A stretch of DNA of 64,000 nucleotides from an uncultured Acidobacteriia bacterium (GCA_903923395.1 CAIXXM010000057.1:1-64000), one strand, 5' to 3'. Counted from the first letter of the stretch, positions 53,471 to 62,603 are shown. The notes: a model not told the origin generated them from the letters alone. Program-made: numbers and translations.

Positions 53471-53937
53471 ACGGAACACTCCTGCCAGATTTCGAGTTGT
53501 TGCAGCACCACTTTTACCATGGGTTGCAAGGCGGCCTGCACGGCCGGGGTAAGATCCACGCCCCATTCGGTCGATTCCGGTTGCACGCCGATGACGATCA
53601 TCTCCGGCGGCATCCCGCCAATCAGTTCAGACGCAATCATCAGGTCTGCGAAACCCAATTGGTGGACACTGGCTTTTCCCGGTATGCCGCGCAGCGCCTT
53701 GCCCTCAAACCGCATCACGGTACCAGGCTTTTCACCGGTATCTACAGCGTCTATCACGATGAGGCGCTCCGCGCCGGAAAGATGCGGCAGCAGAGACAAG
53801 CCCTGCGTGCCGCCATCCACCAGCGAAACTCCTGCTGGAACGCGGGGATCAAGTTCCATGGCGCGGATGGCATGGACCCCCACCCCATCATCACTGTGCA
53901 CCAAATTCCCGAGCCCCAGCACCACCGTACCGTTCAC
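53467..53937 (-). CDS. hyaD: [NiFe] hydrogenase maturation protease
   Basis: 156 residues, GTG start in a 4-base overlap with hyaC. The family signatures are VLGLGNLVHSDDGVGVHAI (nickel-sensing Glu/Asp region), DGGTQGLSLLPHL and IDAVDTGEKPGTV, plus the His in VHQLGFADLM. It cuts the C-terminal peptide off the large subunit after nickel insertion; the substrate (DPCLACAVH/VIDAQG) is encoded two genes upstream. Confidence 0.95.
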   Translation of the reverse strand: MNGTVVLGLGNLVHSDDGVGVHAIRAMELDPRVPAGVSLVDGGTQGLSLLPHLSGAERLIVIDAVDTGEKPGTVMRFEGKALRGIPGKASVHQLGFADLMIASELIGGMPPEMIVIGVQPESTEWGVDLTPAVQAALQPMVKVVLQQLEIWQECSV

Positions 53938-54689
53938 TTGGCTACTCCTCTTCCCCTGGAAGTAAGAATCGCCTTGTGGTCATCTTCCTCCAACTCATCC
54001 ACCGGAATGACTTTGTACCCGGTAAAGATACTATCCACCAGACCACGACGCTCTGTTCGCGATACCAACAGGCAGATATGGACATGGAAGATACCGAAAC
54101 TGATGAAGACAAACATCAGCAGGTAATGTGTCAACCGCATGTTCTGCACTCCCATGAACCTCGGAATCCAACTCACGAAGATACCCAGCACCGGATTGTG
54201 CAACAGCCAGTTGAACATCGCGAGTCCGGTAAGAATCTCTACCAGGACCAGACAGTAGAGGCCGAGATACATCATCGCTGCCAGTGCATTGTGACCAACC
54301 TTGGCAATCGGCGTCGGGCGCAGGAATAGATAGAAGCGGATCATCTGCCACATCTCCTGCCAGGCATCCTTGCGCAGAGGCAGCATGGCACGCCACCGGA
54401 CCCATCTGTCGCCGGCAAACAGCAAGTAGAACCGCAGCAGAAACAACGCCAGAAGGACCATCCCACAAACCTCATGGACGAAACGGAAGGTACCCATCAA
54501 GAACGGAGTCCTGGTCTGTCCCACGATGTAGGGGTCATGAATGTAATAGCCGGTGAGAGACATGAGGGCGATCGAAATCACCAGCCCCCAATGCACCAGG
54601 CGCAAAGGATACTGCCAGACATACACCGCGATCGCGGTGCCGACACGCATGCGGGCATGACGGTCGATCTTCATCGTTGCGGATTGCAT
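53934..54689 (-). CDS. hyaC: Hydrogenase b-type cytochrome subunit
   Basis: 251 residues from the ATG at 54689 with AAGGAG upstream. Four membrane segments, with heme-ligating histidines in LRLVHWGLVISIALMSLTG, FVHEVCGMVLLALF and RLTHYLLMFVFISFGIFHVH. It anchors the small/large subunit pair to the inner membrane and passes electrons to quinone. Signature TGYYIHDPYIV is typical of HyaC/HupC. Confidence 0.94.
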   Translation of the reverse strand: MQSATMKIDRHARMRVGTAIAVYVWQYPLRLVHWGLVISIALMSLTGYYIHDPYIVGQTRTPFLMGTFRFVHEVCGMVLLALFLLRFYLLFAGDRWVRWRAMLPLRKDAWQEMWQMIRFYLFLRPTPIAKVGHNALAAMMYLGLYCLVLVEILTGLAMFNWLLHNPVLGIFVSWIPRFMGVQNMRLTHYLLMFVFISFGIFHVHICLLVSRTERRGLVDSIFTGYKVIPVDELEEDDHKAILTSRGRGVAK

Positions 54690-54702
54690 GGCGTCTCCTT
54701 GT

Positions 54703-56415
54703 TTAGCTGATTCTTGGAATCGTGTATTCCCGGCCCTGCGCGTCAATCACATGCACGGCACAGGCCAGACAGGGGTCGAAGGAATGGATGGTGCGCATGA
54801 TTTCAAGAGGCCGTTTCGGGTCAGCCACAGGTGTGTTGAGCAGCGAGGCATCATAGGCACCTTTCAAGCCCTGTGCATCCCTTGGCCCGGCATTCCACGT
54901 GGTGGGCACAACGGCCTGGTAATTCACAATCTTCTTGTTGCCAATCTCAATCCAGTGGCCAAGCGCGCCGCGCGGAGCTTCATGCCAGCCATAACCATGC
55001 GCCGATGCGGGCCAGGAATCCGGTTCCCAACGGACGGGATTAAAGATCGCGACCTTGCCGTGCGCCAGGTTGGAACCGAGTTGATCCACCCAGCCCTCCA
55101 TCTCAGCGGCCATGATGTTACTTTCCAGCGCCCGCGCAGCAATCCGTCCCAGCGTGGAGAACAACACGGAGGGCCCGGCATTCAGGGCTTTCAACGCAGC
55201 ATTCACAGATGCTCTGATCTTGGGCGAACCGGCGGCATAGCCAACGACCATGCGCGCCAGCGGACCCACTTCCATGGGCTTGCCGTCATATCGGGGAGCC
55301 TTCAGCCACGAATACTTCTTATCCACATCGAGATGCTCGAAGGGCGCTTTGGGTCCGCTGTATTTCGGATTGGTTTCCCCAACGGAGGGATGCAGTCCAT
55401 TGGTGTCTCCTCCCGAATAGTCATACCAGCTATGGGCCACGGATTCCGTAATCTTGGAGGGATCCACGGGAAGCACCTTCGAAATATCCCGCCCCATGAC
55501 GATGCCGCGCGGGAACAGAAACGTCTTCGGATCATTCTGGTTGCCGGACGAGTAATCGCCGTAGCAGAGGAAGTTACCCAGACCTTCGCCGCGTCCAAAC
55601 CAATCCTTGTAGTAAGGGGCCACGGCCATCACATCGGGAATATAGTAATCCTCGACGAACTTCTTGGCACCGCGCACCAGATCGCGAATGAAGTCAATGC
55701 GCTCAGGAGTAATTGTGGCCGCCGGTTCATTGGGGTCCATGGCAGTCGCCATCCCGCCCACCAGGAAGGATTGCGGGTGGGGATTCTTGCCTCCCAGTAC
55801 CGCATGAATCCGGATGAAGTCCTTCTGCCACTCCAGAGCTTCCAGATAGTGAGCTACCGCGAGCAGATTCACTTCAGGCGGCAACACATAGGCCGGATGT
55901 CCCCAGTAACCACTGGCGAAGAGACTCAATTGTCCGCTGTCGACCACTCCCTGCACCCGCTTTTGAATGCCGCGGAAGTAAGTGGCGCTGGACTTTTCAG
56001 CGTTCGAGATCGACTGCGCGATCTGCGATGTTTTGACGGGGTCCGCTTTGAGGGCCGAGGCTACGTCCACCCAGTCCAGCGCATGCAGATGATAGAAATG
56101 CACCACGTGATCGTGCAGCATCTGCGCGCCGGCAATGAGATTGCGGATGATCCGTGCATTCTCCGGCACCTCGATCTGCAGGGCATCTTCCACAGCCCTA
56201 ACACTGGCAATGGCGTGCACCATGGTGCAAACACCGCAGATGCGCTGCGCCCAGATCCACGCTTCCCTGGGATCGCGCCCTTTCAGGATCATCTCAATGC
56301 CGCGGAACATTGTGCCGGAACTCCAGGCATCAGTCAGCTTGCCGCCCTCAAGATTTGCTTCTATGCGTAAGTGGCCTTCAATGCGGCTTACGGGATCGAC
56401 AACCATGCGCGCCAT
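54703..56415 (-). CDS. hyaB: [NiFe] hydrogenase large subunit, group 1
   Basis: 570 residues. N-terminal nickel motif QRICGVCTMVHAIASVRAVED and C-terminal DPCLACAVH complete the four cysteines of the Ni-Fe centre. The opening SRIEGHLRIEANLEGGKL and GTMFRGIEMILKGRDPREAW mark a group 1 membrane-bound uptake enzyme. The 15-residue tail after the terminal His (VIDAQGREYTIPRIS) is the peptide removed by HyaD. It is translated right behind hyaA (gap of one base). Confidence 0.97.
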   Translation of the reverse strand: MARMVVDPVSRIEGHLRIEANLEGGKLTDAWSSGTMFRGIEMILKGRDPREAWIWAQRICGVCTMVHAIASVRAVEDALQIEVPENARIIRNLIAGAQMLHDHVVHFYHLHALDWVDVASALKADPVKTSQIAQSISNAEKSSATYFRGIQKRVQGVVDSGQLSLFASGYWGHPAYVLPPEVNLLAVAHYLEALEWQKDFIRIHAVLGGKNPHPQSFLVGGMATAMDPNEPAATITPERIDFIRDLVRGAKKFVEDYYIPDVMAVAPYYKDWFGRGEGLGNFLCYGDYSSGNQNDPKTFLFPRGIVMGRDISKVLPVDPSKITESVAHSWYDYSGGDTNGLHPSVGETNPKYSGPKAPFEHLDVDKKYSWLKAPRYDGKPMEVGPLARMVVGYAAGSPKIRASVNAALKALNAGPSVLFSTLGRIAARALESNIMAAEMEGWVDQLGSNLAHGKVAIFNPVRWEPDSWPASAHGYGWHEAPRGALGHWIEIGNKKIVNYQAVVPTTWNAGPRDAQGLKGAYDASLLNTPVADPKRPLEIMRTIHSFDPCLACAVHVIDAQGREYTIPRIS

Positions 56416-56416
56416 G

Positions 56417-57520
56417 TCAGTTTTCCTTTCCTGTTTGCGAAACGTTGGCCGAAGTTACCGGCGCGGGTTGGATCATCTGGATCAGCCCATGGACTGTTAC
56501 ACCGGCCAGCACGGCACCAGTAAGTCCCAGGCCGATGTTTGTGGCCGAGGTTTCCACACCAAACCCCGGAACATTTGGCAGCCGCTGATAGAAGGGCGAC
56601 ATGTTATCCCAGAAACGCGGCGAAGCGCAGGCGATGCAGCCATGACCCGCGCGAATCGGCCAACTGGTGTGGTCATTCCATTGCGCCACCGGACAATTGA
56701 AGGTCGCTTCCGGCCCCTTGCAACCCATCTTGTAAAGACACCAGCCTTTGCGATGTCCATCATCGCCCCACTCCGTCACGAAGCGGCCGGCATCGTAATG
56801 CGCCCTGCGCTCACATTGGTCATGAATCACGCGGCCATAAGCGAAGAGCGGGCGGTTGTACTGATCCAGGTCCGGCAGATCATGGAAGGTAAGATAGTGA
56901 ACCAGCACTGCCGCCGTGTTCACCGGATTATGCGGGCAACCGGCCATGTTAATCACCTTGATGCCGGGAACAGCCTCATGGACACCGAGAGCTCCGGTCG
57001 GATTGGGTTTCGCCCGCACCAGACCACCATCAAAGGCGCAGGCACCCACGGCAATCGTGGCGGCTGCATTGCTGCAAACCTGCGTCGCGATGTCGAGCGC
57101 CGTGCGGCCCCCTATTGTGCAGTACATGCCGTCTTCCGACATGGGAATCGACCCTTCCACAACGACCAGATACTTGCCCTTTTCCTCTTTCGCCACGCGG
57201 TCCAGAATCTTATTCGCCGAATCACCGGAACCGGCCATGATGACTTCGTGGTACTCCCACGAAAGCAAGTCCAGCACCACGTCTGCCACGCTGGGATGGC
57301 TCGAACGAAGCATGGATTCTGAGCACCCTGTACAGTCCTGAAACTGTAGCCAGACCAGAATAGGTTTCTTGGCTTGTGTGACTGCCGCCATGGTCTTGGC
57401 GAGATAGCGGTCCGGCAGAGCCAGGGTACCTAGCATCGCGGAACAGAACTTTACTAACTGGCGGCGCGTCACGCCACGGCTTGCAAGCGCTTCGCCAACA
57501 CTCGTGTCAGGTCTTAACAT
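56417..57520 (-). CDS. hyaA: [NiFe] hydrogenase small subunit with Tat signal
   Basis: 367 residues. Twin-arginine signal VTRRQLVKFCSAMLG, then the proximal cluster motif DCTGCSESML, VGACAF, distal-cluster HDQCERRAHYDAG and GWCLYKMGCKGP / CPVAQWN / GHGCIACASPRFWD. A C-terminal membrane helix (NIGLGLTGAVLAGVTVHGLI) anchors it. The proximal motif is C-T-G-C, so the extra cysteine of O2-tolerant group 1d enzymes (C-T-C-C) is absent. Start overlaps hypB by seven bases. Confidence 0.96.
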   Translation of the reverse strand: MLRPDTSVGEALASRGVTRRQLVKFCSAMLGTLALPDRYLAKTMAAVTQAKKPILVWLQFQDCTGCSESMLRSSHPSVADVVLDLLSWEYHEVIMAGSGDSANKILDRVAKEEKGKYLVVVEGSIPMSEDGMYCTIGGRTALDIATQVCSNAAATIAVGACAFDGGLVRAKPNPTGALGVHEAVPGIKVINMAGCPHNPVNTAAVLVHYLTFHDLPDLDQYNRPLFAYGRVIHDQCERRAHYDAGRFVTEWGDDGHRKGWCLYKMGCKGPEATFNCPVAQWNDHTSWPIRAGHGCIACASPRFWDNMSPFYQRLPNVPGFGVETSATNIGLGLTGAVLAGVTVHGLIQMIQPAPVTSANVSQTGKEN

Positions 57521-58215
57521 GCCATCACCTTCCTTACTTCTGCTATCGCCGAATCACAACACTCACGTTTGGTCTCCATCCGGGAAGCCAGCCACGCGAG
57601 CCACTGCCCGAAACCGGCACCCGTCGTGGCGGAGGTCTCGACAATCTCAATCAGAGGGTTGACCGCTCTGGCGTATTGCTTCGCCATTTCCAACTGGAAT
57701 GGCACATAAGGAAGCAGGTCTGTCTTGGTCAGAATCATCAACTCGGCTTTGCGGAAAATGCCGGGATATTTGAGGGGCTTATCTTCGCCTTCCGCAACGC
57801 TGAGGATGACAACCTTGCCATCTTCCCCAAGGTCATAACTGGTGGGGCAAACCAGGTTGCCGATATTCTCAATGAGAAGTAAGTCGAGTTCTGCAAGCGG
57901 CCAATCCGCCACATGCTTTTCGACCATGCGCGCATCCAGATGGCAGGCGCCGCCTGTACAGATCTGCTTCACCGGGAAACCGTATTTCGCCAGACGGATC
58001 GCATCATTCTCGGTCTGGATATCGCCGGTAAGCAGAGCGATCCGCAAATCATGCGGGAGCAATTCCAAGGTCTTTTCGAGGAACGCGGTCTTACCCGCAC
58101 CCGGTGAACCGATGAAGTTCAGGGACAATGTCCCGCTTTCCATCAGGCCTTCACGCAACCTTGCGGCCACGCGGTCATTTTCAGAGAGAACTCTACCTTC
58201 CAACGCCACACGCAT
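57514..58215 (-). CDS. hypB: Hydrogenase nickel-insertion GTPase HypB
   Basis: 233 residues. P-loop NFIGSPGAGKTAFLEKT, LTGDIQTENDAIRLA, metal site CTGGACHLDARM, then LLLIENIGNLVCP and TKTDLLPY. The N-terminal CxxCGC and His-rich stretches of some HypB are absent, so there is no nickel store. The interplay with HypA is probably altered because the HypA partner lacks its zinc domain. Confidence 0.95.
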   Translation of the reverse strand: MRVALEGRVLSENDRVAARLREGLMESGTLSLNFIGSPGAGKTAFLEKTLELLPHDLRIALLTGDIQTENDAIRLAKYGFPVKQICTGGACHLDARMVEKHVADWPLAELDLLLIENIGNLVCPTSYDLGEDGKVVILSVAEGEDKPLKYPGIFRKAELMILTKTDLLPYVPFQLEMAKQYARAVNPLIEIVETSATTGAGFGQWLAWLASRMETKRECCDSAIAEVRKVMAC

Positions 58216-58231
58216 TAGTCAATCTCCCGTT

Positions 58232-58480
58232 CTATATCTCTTCCAGTTCCAACGCAGAAAAATCCAGCTCGTCGCCTGCTGCTGGCTGGACATCCAGCTC
58301 CAAAGGCTCCCAGGTGGTACCTTTCACCATCGAGTCAAAACAGAAATGAAGGGACTCACGATCCACACCGGCCAGGTTCCCGATCTTCACGGAGACCTTG
58401 ACCGCACGGCGGCCGGGATAGCGAAGCAGCTCTTTATCCACCGCTTGAAGAATCGAATCGGCCACACCCATCTCATGCAT
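58232..58480 (-). CDS. hypA: Truncated-type HypA without zinc-ribbon domain
   Basis: 82 residues against the usual 113-118. The N-terminal part keeps the nickel-binding MHE start (MHEMGVADSILQAV), KVSVKIGNLAGVDRESLHFCF and the end SALELEEI. The cysteine-rich zinc loop (two CxxC pairs) that should stand between LELDVQPA and GDELDFSALELEE is missing. No frameshift or room for a hidden exon is seen: hypB begins 16 bases after it. An internal deletion of about 35-45 residues best explains this. Confidence 0.85.
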   Translation of the reverse strand: MHEMGVADSILQAVDKELLRYPGRRAVKVSVKIGNLAGVDRESLHFCFDSMVKGTTWEPLELDVQPAAGDELDFSALELEEI

Positions 58481-58483
58481 AAG

Positions 58484-59545
58484 TCAACAAATCCTCGGTA
58501 ACTGGTCCCCGGGCAACAAATCCACAATTCGCGTGGAACCGAATGATGTACGAACCGTCACCATTCCCGGCGCTCCATCCTTGACCACGCCAATTACGGC
58601 GGCTTCGTGTCCCAGTGGATGATTGCGGATGGCTGCGAGCACATACTCAGCACTCTCCGGCGACACAATTGCAGTCAATTTGCCCTCATTGGCGACATAC
58701 AACGGATCCAGCCCCAAGAGTTCACAGGCGCCGCGCACTTCCTCATGCACAGGAATCCGCCGCTCCTCGATTTCGATACTGACGCCTGATTGTGCCGCGA
58801 TTTCATTGAGGGCGCTCGACAACCCGCCACGTGTGGGGTCCCGCATGCACCTGATCCCGCTGCTGACATCCAGCATCGCGGCCACCATGCCGTGCAGTGC
58901 GGCGGAGTCACTTACAATGGCAGTTTCAAAATCCAGGCCTTCCCGGCTGGCAAGAATCGCCGTGCCATGATCGCCAATGGACCCGCTCAGAATGACCACA
59001 TCTCCCGGCTTCGCGCGGCATGCCGAAAGGGCGACACCGGGGCGAACCAGGCCGATGCCAGTGGTGTTGATATAAACACCGTCGCCTTTACCGCGTTCAA
59101 CGACCTTGGTATCTCCGGTGACGATGCTTACTCCCGCAGCCGCAGCAGCATCGGCCATGGAAGTGGCTATCTTCTGCAGTAGCGCCAGCGGAAAACCTTC
59201 TTCGAGAATGAAGCCTGCGCTGAGAAACAGTGGTGTGGCCCCGCCCATGGCGAGATCATTGACCGTGCCATGCACCGCCAGCGATCCGATGTTCCCTCCC
59301 GGGAAGAACAGCGGCTTTACCACAAAGGAATCCGTGGTGAATGCGATGTTTGAGCCGCCTATCTTGAGCAGCGCCTGGTCATCGAGCCGGTTCAGTGTGG
59401 GATTACTGAAGAGTGGCAGGAACACATCGCGCAACAGGTTGGCACTTAGCCACCCCCCGCCGCCATGGCCGAGGACGATCTTATCGTGCGAAGTTACCGG
59501 CGCGGGGCACGAGAATGCAAATGGATCCAGGAGCGTCTCAGACAT
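58484..59545 (-). CDS. hypE: Hydrogenase maturation dehydratase HypE
   Basis: 353 residues from the ATG at 59545, which overlaps hypD by eight bases. AIR-synthase fold: [25 protein letters not shown]-type [34 protein letters not shown] and [15 protein letters not shown]. It ends with the required C-terminal PRIC whose Cys takes the carbamoyl group and is dehydrated to thiocyanate. Confidence 0.96.
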   Translation of the reverse strand: MSETLLDPFAFSCPAPVTSHDKIVLGHGGGGWLSANLLRDVFLPLFSNPTLNRLDDQALLKIGGSNIAFTTDSFVVKPLFFPGGNIGSLAVHGTVNDLAMGGATPLFLSAGFILEEGFPLALLQKIATSMADAAAAAGVSIVTGDTKVVERGKGDGVYINTTGIGLVRPGVALSACRAKPGDVVILSGSIGDHGTAILASREGLDFETAIVSDSAALHGMVAAMLDVSSGIRCMRDPTRGGLSSALNEIAAQSGVSIEIEERRIPVHEEVRGACELLGLDPLYVANEGKLTAIVSPESAEYVLAAIRNHPLGHEAAVIGVVKDGAPGMVTVRTSFGSTRIVDLLPGDQLPRIC

Positions 59546-60626
59546 AGCGTTTGTACTGGTGCCAGGCGGCACAAGCTCCTTCCGAGGAAACCATGGGCGC
59601 TCCAAGCGGCGTCATGGGTGTACAGCGTTTGCCAAACGCCGGGCAATCGACTGGCTTTTGCAGGCCTTGCAGGACGAGAGCACTGATGCATTCGCGCGGT
59701 TCCTGCACACTGAGTGGGGTAAGGCCAAAGACCCGCTCGGCGTTATGTGCCGCATACTCTTCGCGAAGTTCCAGACCGCTGTTGGGAATCTCACCGATGC
59801 CCCGCCACTTACGGTCCGCAACACGGAAAACATCCCGAAGCATGTGCTGTGCGGCGCGGTTGCCTTCGCGGTCCAGATAGCGTGAATATTGGTTCTCCAC
59901 GACAGACCGGCCTTCTTCCAGCTGCGCCACCAGTAAGAGAATGGCTTCCAGCAGGTCAACCGGTTCGAAGCCTCCCACGACGATGGGCACATGAAACTCA
60001 CTGGCCAGAACTTCATACTCCCGGAAGCCCATGATGGTGCACACGTGGCCGGGAGCAATGAAGCCTTGCACCCTGCTGACTGGCGATTCAAGGATCATCC
60101 GCATGGCGGGCGGCACCAGAACATGTGATGCGAGCATACTGAAGTTACTCAACCCTTCGCGCTTTGCCTGCCACACAGCCATCGCATTGGCTGGAGCCGT
60201 TGTTTCAAACCCCACGGCAAAGAACACGACTTGACGCCTTGGGTTGTCCCTGGCAATCTTCAGCGCATCCATGGGCGAGTAAACAATGCGTACATTAGCG
60301 CCGTTCGCTCTGGCTGCAAACAGGTCAGATTGCGAGCCCGGCACGCGTAACATGTCGCCGTAGGAGGTCAAGATGACATTCGGCAGACCAGCGATCAGGA
60401 CTGCCTGATCGAGTATCTCCAGCGGAGTAACACAAACAGGACAACCTGGACCGTGCACTAACTCCACTTCCTTCGGCAAAAGGTCGCCAATGCCATAGCG
60501 CATCAGCGTATGCGTCTGGCCGCCACATACTTCCATTAGGACACGGGGCTTGGTCACCAGCCGTGCGATGCGGTCCACCAGGGCATACGCGATTTGTGGG
60601 TCGCGGTACTCGTCGATATACTTCAC
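59538..60626 (-). CDS. hypD: Hydrogenase Fe-cyanide assembly scaffold HypD
   Basis: 362 residues. Motifs [55 protein letters not shown] and [14 protein letters not shown] are those of HypD, which binds HypC and builds Fe(CN)2CO; a C-terminal [4Fe-4S] Cys set (CPAFGKRC...[11 protein letters not shown]) is present. GTG start overlaps the hypC stop (GTGA). Confidence 0.96.
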   Translation of the reverse strand: MKYIDEYRDPQIAYALVDRIARLVTKPRVLMEVCGGQTHTLMRYGIGDLLPKEVELVHGPGCPVCVTPLEILDQAVLIAGLPNVILTSYGDMLRVPGSQSDLFAARANGANVRIVYSPMDALKIARDNPRRQVVFFAVGFETTAPANAMAVWQAKREGLSNFSMLASHVLVPPAMRMILESPVSRVQGFIAPGHVCTIMGFREYEVLASEFHVPIVVGGFEPVDLLEAILLLVAQLEEGRSVVENQYSRYLDREGNRAAQHMLRDVFRVADRKWRGIGEIPNSGLELREEYAAHNAERVFGLTPLSVQEPRECISALVLQGLQKPVDCPAFGKRCTPMTPLGAPMVSSEGACAAWHQYKRYV

Positions 60627-60874
60627 CGGGCGAGCCCTTCCTCTTCGAGAGCACCAATCTGTTGCAGATACTGGAAGGTCCGCGCGGCTTCTTCTTTGTC
60701 GATGCGGGAGATCGCAAAGCCCACGTGCACGAGCACGAAATCACCCGCCACGGCCTCTGGAGTGTAGACCAGATTCACGTTCTTTCGAACGCCGCAGAAA
60801 TCCACGTTGGCCGAACGGAAAGCCGGATCATCGCCTACAACATTGAGCACTCTGCCGGGGACTGCAAGGCACAT
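60623..60874 (-). CDS. hypC: Hydrogenase assembly chaperone HypC
   Basis: 83 residues from the ATG at 60874: [12 protein letters not shown] with the essential N-terminal Met-Cys2, then [13 protein letters not shown] and [15 protein letters not shown]-type closing. GAGG lies nine bases upstream. It carries the Fe(CN)2CO unit and hands it to the large subunit. First gene of the hyp-hya operon, right behind a sigma-54 promoter. Longer frames to 61195 would run through the promoter. Confidence 0.96.
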   Translation of the reverse strand: MCLAVPGRVLNVVGDDPAFRSANVDFCGVRKNVNLVYTPEAVAGDFVLVHVGFAISRIDKEEAARTFQYLQQIGALEEEGLAR

Positions 60875-60906
60875 GTTTTGGACCTCTGCTTTCGTGTGCC
60901 GAACAT

Positions 60907-60922
60907 TGCAATCGTCGTGCCA
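60907..60922 (-). promoter_or_regulatory. Sigma-54 promoter of the hyp-hya operon (-24/-12)
   Basis: On the minus strand: TGGCACG, four bases (ACGA), TTGCA, an exact match to the sigma-54 (RpoN) consensus with correct GG-GC spacing. Predicted transcription begins about 12 bases downstream near 60896, giving a 22-base leader with GAGG before hypC. Sigma-54 promoters need an ATP-driven activator; none is encoded here. Confidence 0.88.
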
Positions 60923-60977
60923 CGCCAGAAATCCCGTGAAATAAAGGGTTTCTATCGGCTGTATCGAAATTTGCCCC

Positions 60978-61013
60978 TGCGCGAAAGCACGCAATCCAGA
61001 GTGCGTTCGCGCA
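60978..61013. promoter_or_regulatory. Candidate enhancer-binding-protein site: 13-bp inverted repeat
   Basis: TGCGCGAAAGCAC (60978-60990), spacer of 10, GTGCGTTCGCGCA (61001-61013), one mismatch. The centre lies about 100 bp upstream of the predicted hypC transcription start, the usual position for sigma-54 activators. It is also 21 bases before the divergent gene at 61035 and could act on it. Confidence 0.6.
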
Positions 61014-61034
61014 AACAGAAGTACACTGTCCCAT

Positions 61035-61517
61035 ATGAGAACTATCTTGCTGGCGATGCTTTTGATCACCGGTCTGTTTGCCCAGGAGACCGACGCCGTC
61101 CAGATCACCGGTGACGTGAAACAACCCTTGACCCTCTCCGCAGCGGACCTGGCAAAGTATCCGAGGGCAACCGTGCGCACCACCAGTAACGGCATGGAAA
61201 CCGTTTATGAAGGTGTCTGGCTGCATGAGGTCTTGAAGAAAGCAGGCGTGCCACAGGGCGGCGAACTTCGCGGAAAAGCGCTGTCCAGCTATGTGCTCGC
61301 CATGGCGCAAGATGGCTACCAGGTACTGTTCTCGCTCGGCGAACTCGATCCCGCTTTCATCGATAACCAAATCCTGCTGGCGGACACTGCCAACGGCAAA
61401 CCGATGTTCGGTGCGCAAGGCCGCTTCCGCCTGGTGGTTCCAAAAGACAAGCCTGGCGCAAGATCCGTCCGCATGCTCACGAAGATTGAGGTGGTGCAAC
61501 TCAGGAAGGCGCAATGA
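61035..61517 (+). CDS. Exported molybdopterin-oxidoreductase-fold protein without Moco cysteine
   Basis: 160 residues. Signal peptide ILLAMLLITGLFAQ, then the sulfite-oxidase-type fold reduced to a small domain: ITGDVKQPLTLSAADLAKYP, YEGVWLHEVLKKAGVP, YVLAMAQDGYQVLFSLGELD, LVVPKDKPGARSVRML. No cysteine is present to bind the molybdenum, so it is probably a ligand-binding member. Stop overlaps the next start by four bases. Confidence 0.8.
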   Translation: MRTILLAMLLITGLFAQETDAVQITGDVKQPLTLSAADLAKYPRATVRTTSNGMETVYEGVWLHEVLKKAGVPQGGELRGKALSSYVLAMAQDGYQVLFSLGELDPAFIDNQILLADTANGKPMFGAQGRFRLVVPKDKPGARSVRMLTKIEVVQLRKAQ

Positions 61518-62593
61518 AAGAGGCGATCCTTTTTGTTGCGGTGACGGCACTGGCCGCCGATTTTGAGTGGAACCTGCCCAAAGGCTTCCCCAAGCCTGTG
61601 GTCCCTGCCGATAATCCCATGAGCGCCGCCAAAGTGGAACTGGGACGCTATCTGTTTTATGACAAGCGGATTTCGGTGAATGGTAAACAATCCTGCGGCT
61701 CATGCCACCGCCAGGAGTTGGCCTTCACGGATGGCCTCGCCCGGGCCGCAGGCACAACCGGCGAGTTACATCCCCGCAGCAGCATGAGCCTGGTGAACGT
61801 GGCGTATGCCCCGACACTCACCTGGGCGAACCCGACACTTACCTCTCTGGAAGAGCAGGCGCTCGGCCCACTGTTGAACACCGCCCCTGTGGAACTTGGC
61901 TTGAAGGGGCGCGAAGAAGTTTTCCTGGGAGAACTGCGCCGTGATCCCGTGTACCAGCAACTCTTCAAGAAAGTCTATCCCGGTACGGCAAACCCATTTA
62001 CGCTTGGCAACGTGACCAAAACACTGGCAGCATTCGAACGTACGATCATTTCCATGCGCTCCCCTTATGACCGTTACCGCTGGGGTGGTGAACCGGATGC
62101 GCTGTCACCCGCGGCGAAGCGTGGAGAGCTGATCTTCTTTTCGAGCGAACGCGGCGGCTGCTTTCAATGTCATGAGGGCTGGAACTTCAGCGAGATCCGC
62201 TACGAAGGCGGACACGATGGCCCGGATGACCGCGCCATGACCGGCGCCTTTCTCAACACCGGTGTATCTCACTATGCAGCGCCGAACCGCGGCATTTATG
62301 AGTTCACCGGGCAACCGCAGGACATTGGCAAATTCCGCGCTCCCACACTGCGGAATATCGAACTCACCGCACCTTACATGCACGATGGAAGCATGGCAAC
62401 CCTGGAAGATGTGATCGCGCACTATGCCGCCGGGGGGAAGTATCCGCACGCGAATCAATCGAAGGTGATCCGGCCGCTCCAGTTGAGCCAGCAGGATCGC
62501 CGCGATTTGATCGAGTTCCTAAAATCACTCACGGACCGCGACATGTTGCGGGACCCGCGCTGGAGTGATCCCTGGGCGGGCAAGCCGCACTAA
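61514..62593 (+). CDS. Di-heme cytochrome c peroxidase family protein (MauG/MbnH-like)
   Basis: 359 residues with a short signal peptide (ILFVAVTALAA). Two heme motifs: CGSCH (SCGSCHRQELAFTDG) and CFQCH (CFQCHEGWNFSE), plus the family's C-terminal APYMHDGSMATLEDVIAHY. It sits in the periplasm and either reduces H2O2 or, as in MauG/MbnH, modifies a partner protein. The four-base overlap with the molybdopterin-fold gene suggests a functional pair. Confidence 0.9.
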   Translation: MKEAILFVAVTALAADFEWNLPKGFPKPVVPADNPMSAAKVELGRYLFYDKRISVNGKQSCGSCHRQELAFTDGLARAAGTTGELHPRSSMSLVNVAYAPTLTWANPTLTSLEEQALGPLLNTAPVELGLKGREEVFLGELRRDPVYQQLFKKVYPGTANPFTLGNVTKTLAAFERTIISMRSPYDRYRWGGEPDALSPAAKRGELIFFSSERGGCFQCHEGWNFSEIRYEGGHDGPDDRAMTGAFLNTGVSHYAAPNRGIYEFTGQPQDIGKFRAPTLRNIELTAPYMHDGSMATLEDVIAHYAAGGKYPHANQSKVIRPLQLSQQDRRDLIEFLKSLTDRDMLRDPRWSDPWAGKPH

Positions 62594-62603
62594 GCGCACC
62601 GTT

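Noticed and set aside
54688-56370. A 560-codon plus-strand frame
   Set aside because: Antisense to the hydrogenase large subunit, which has all its metal motifs.
60875-61195. Upstream extension of the hypC frame
   Set aside because: It would destroy the essential Met-Cys start and includes the sigma-54 promoter.
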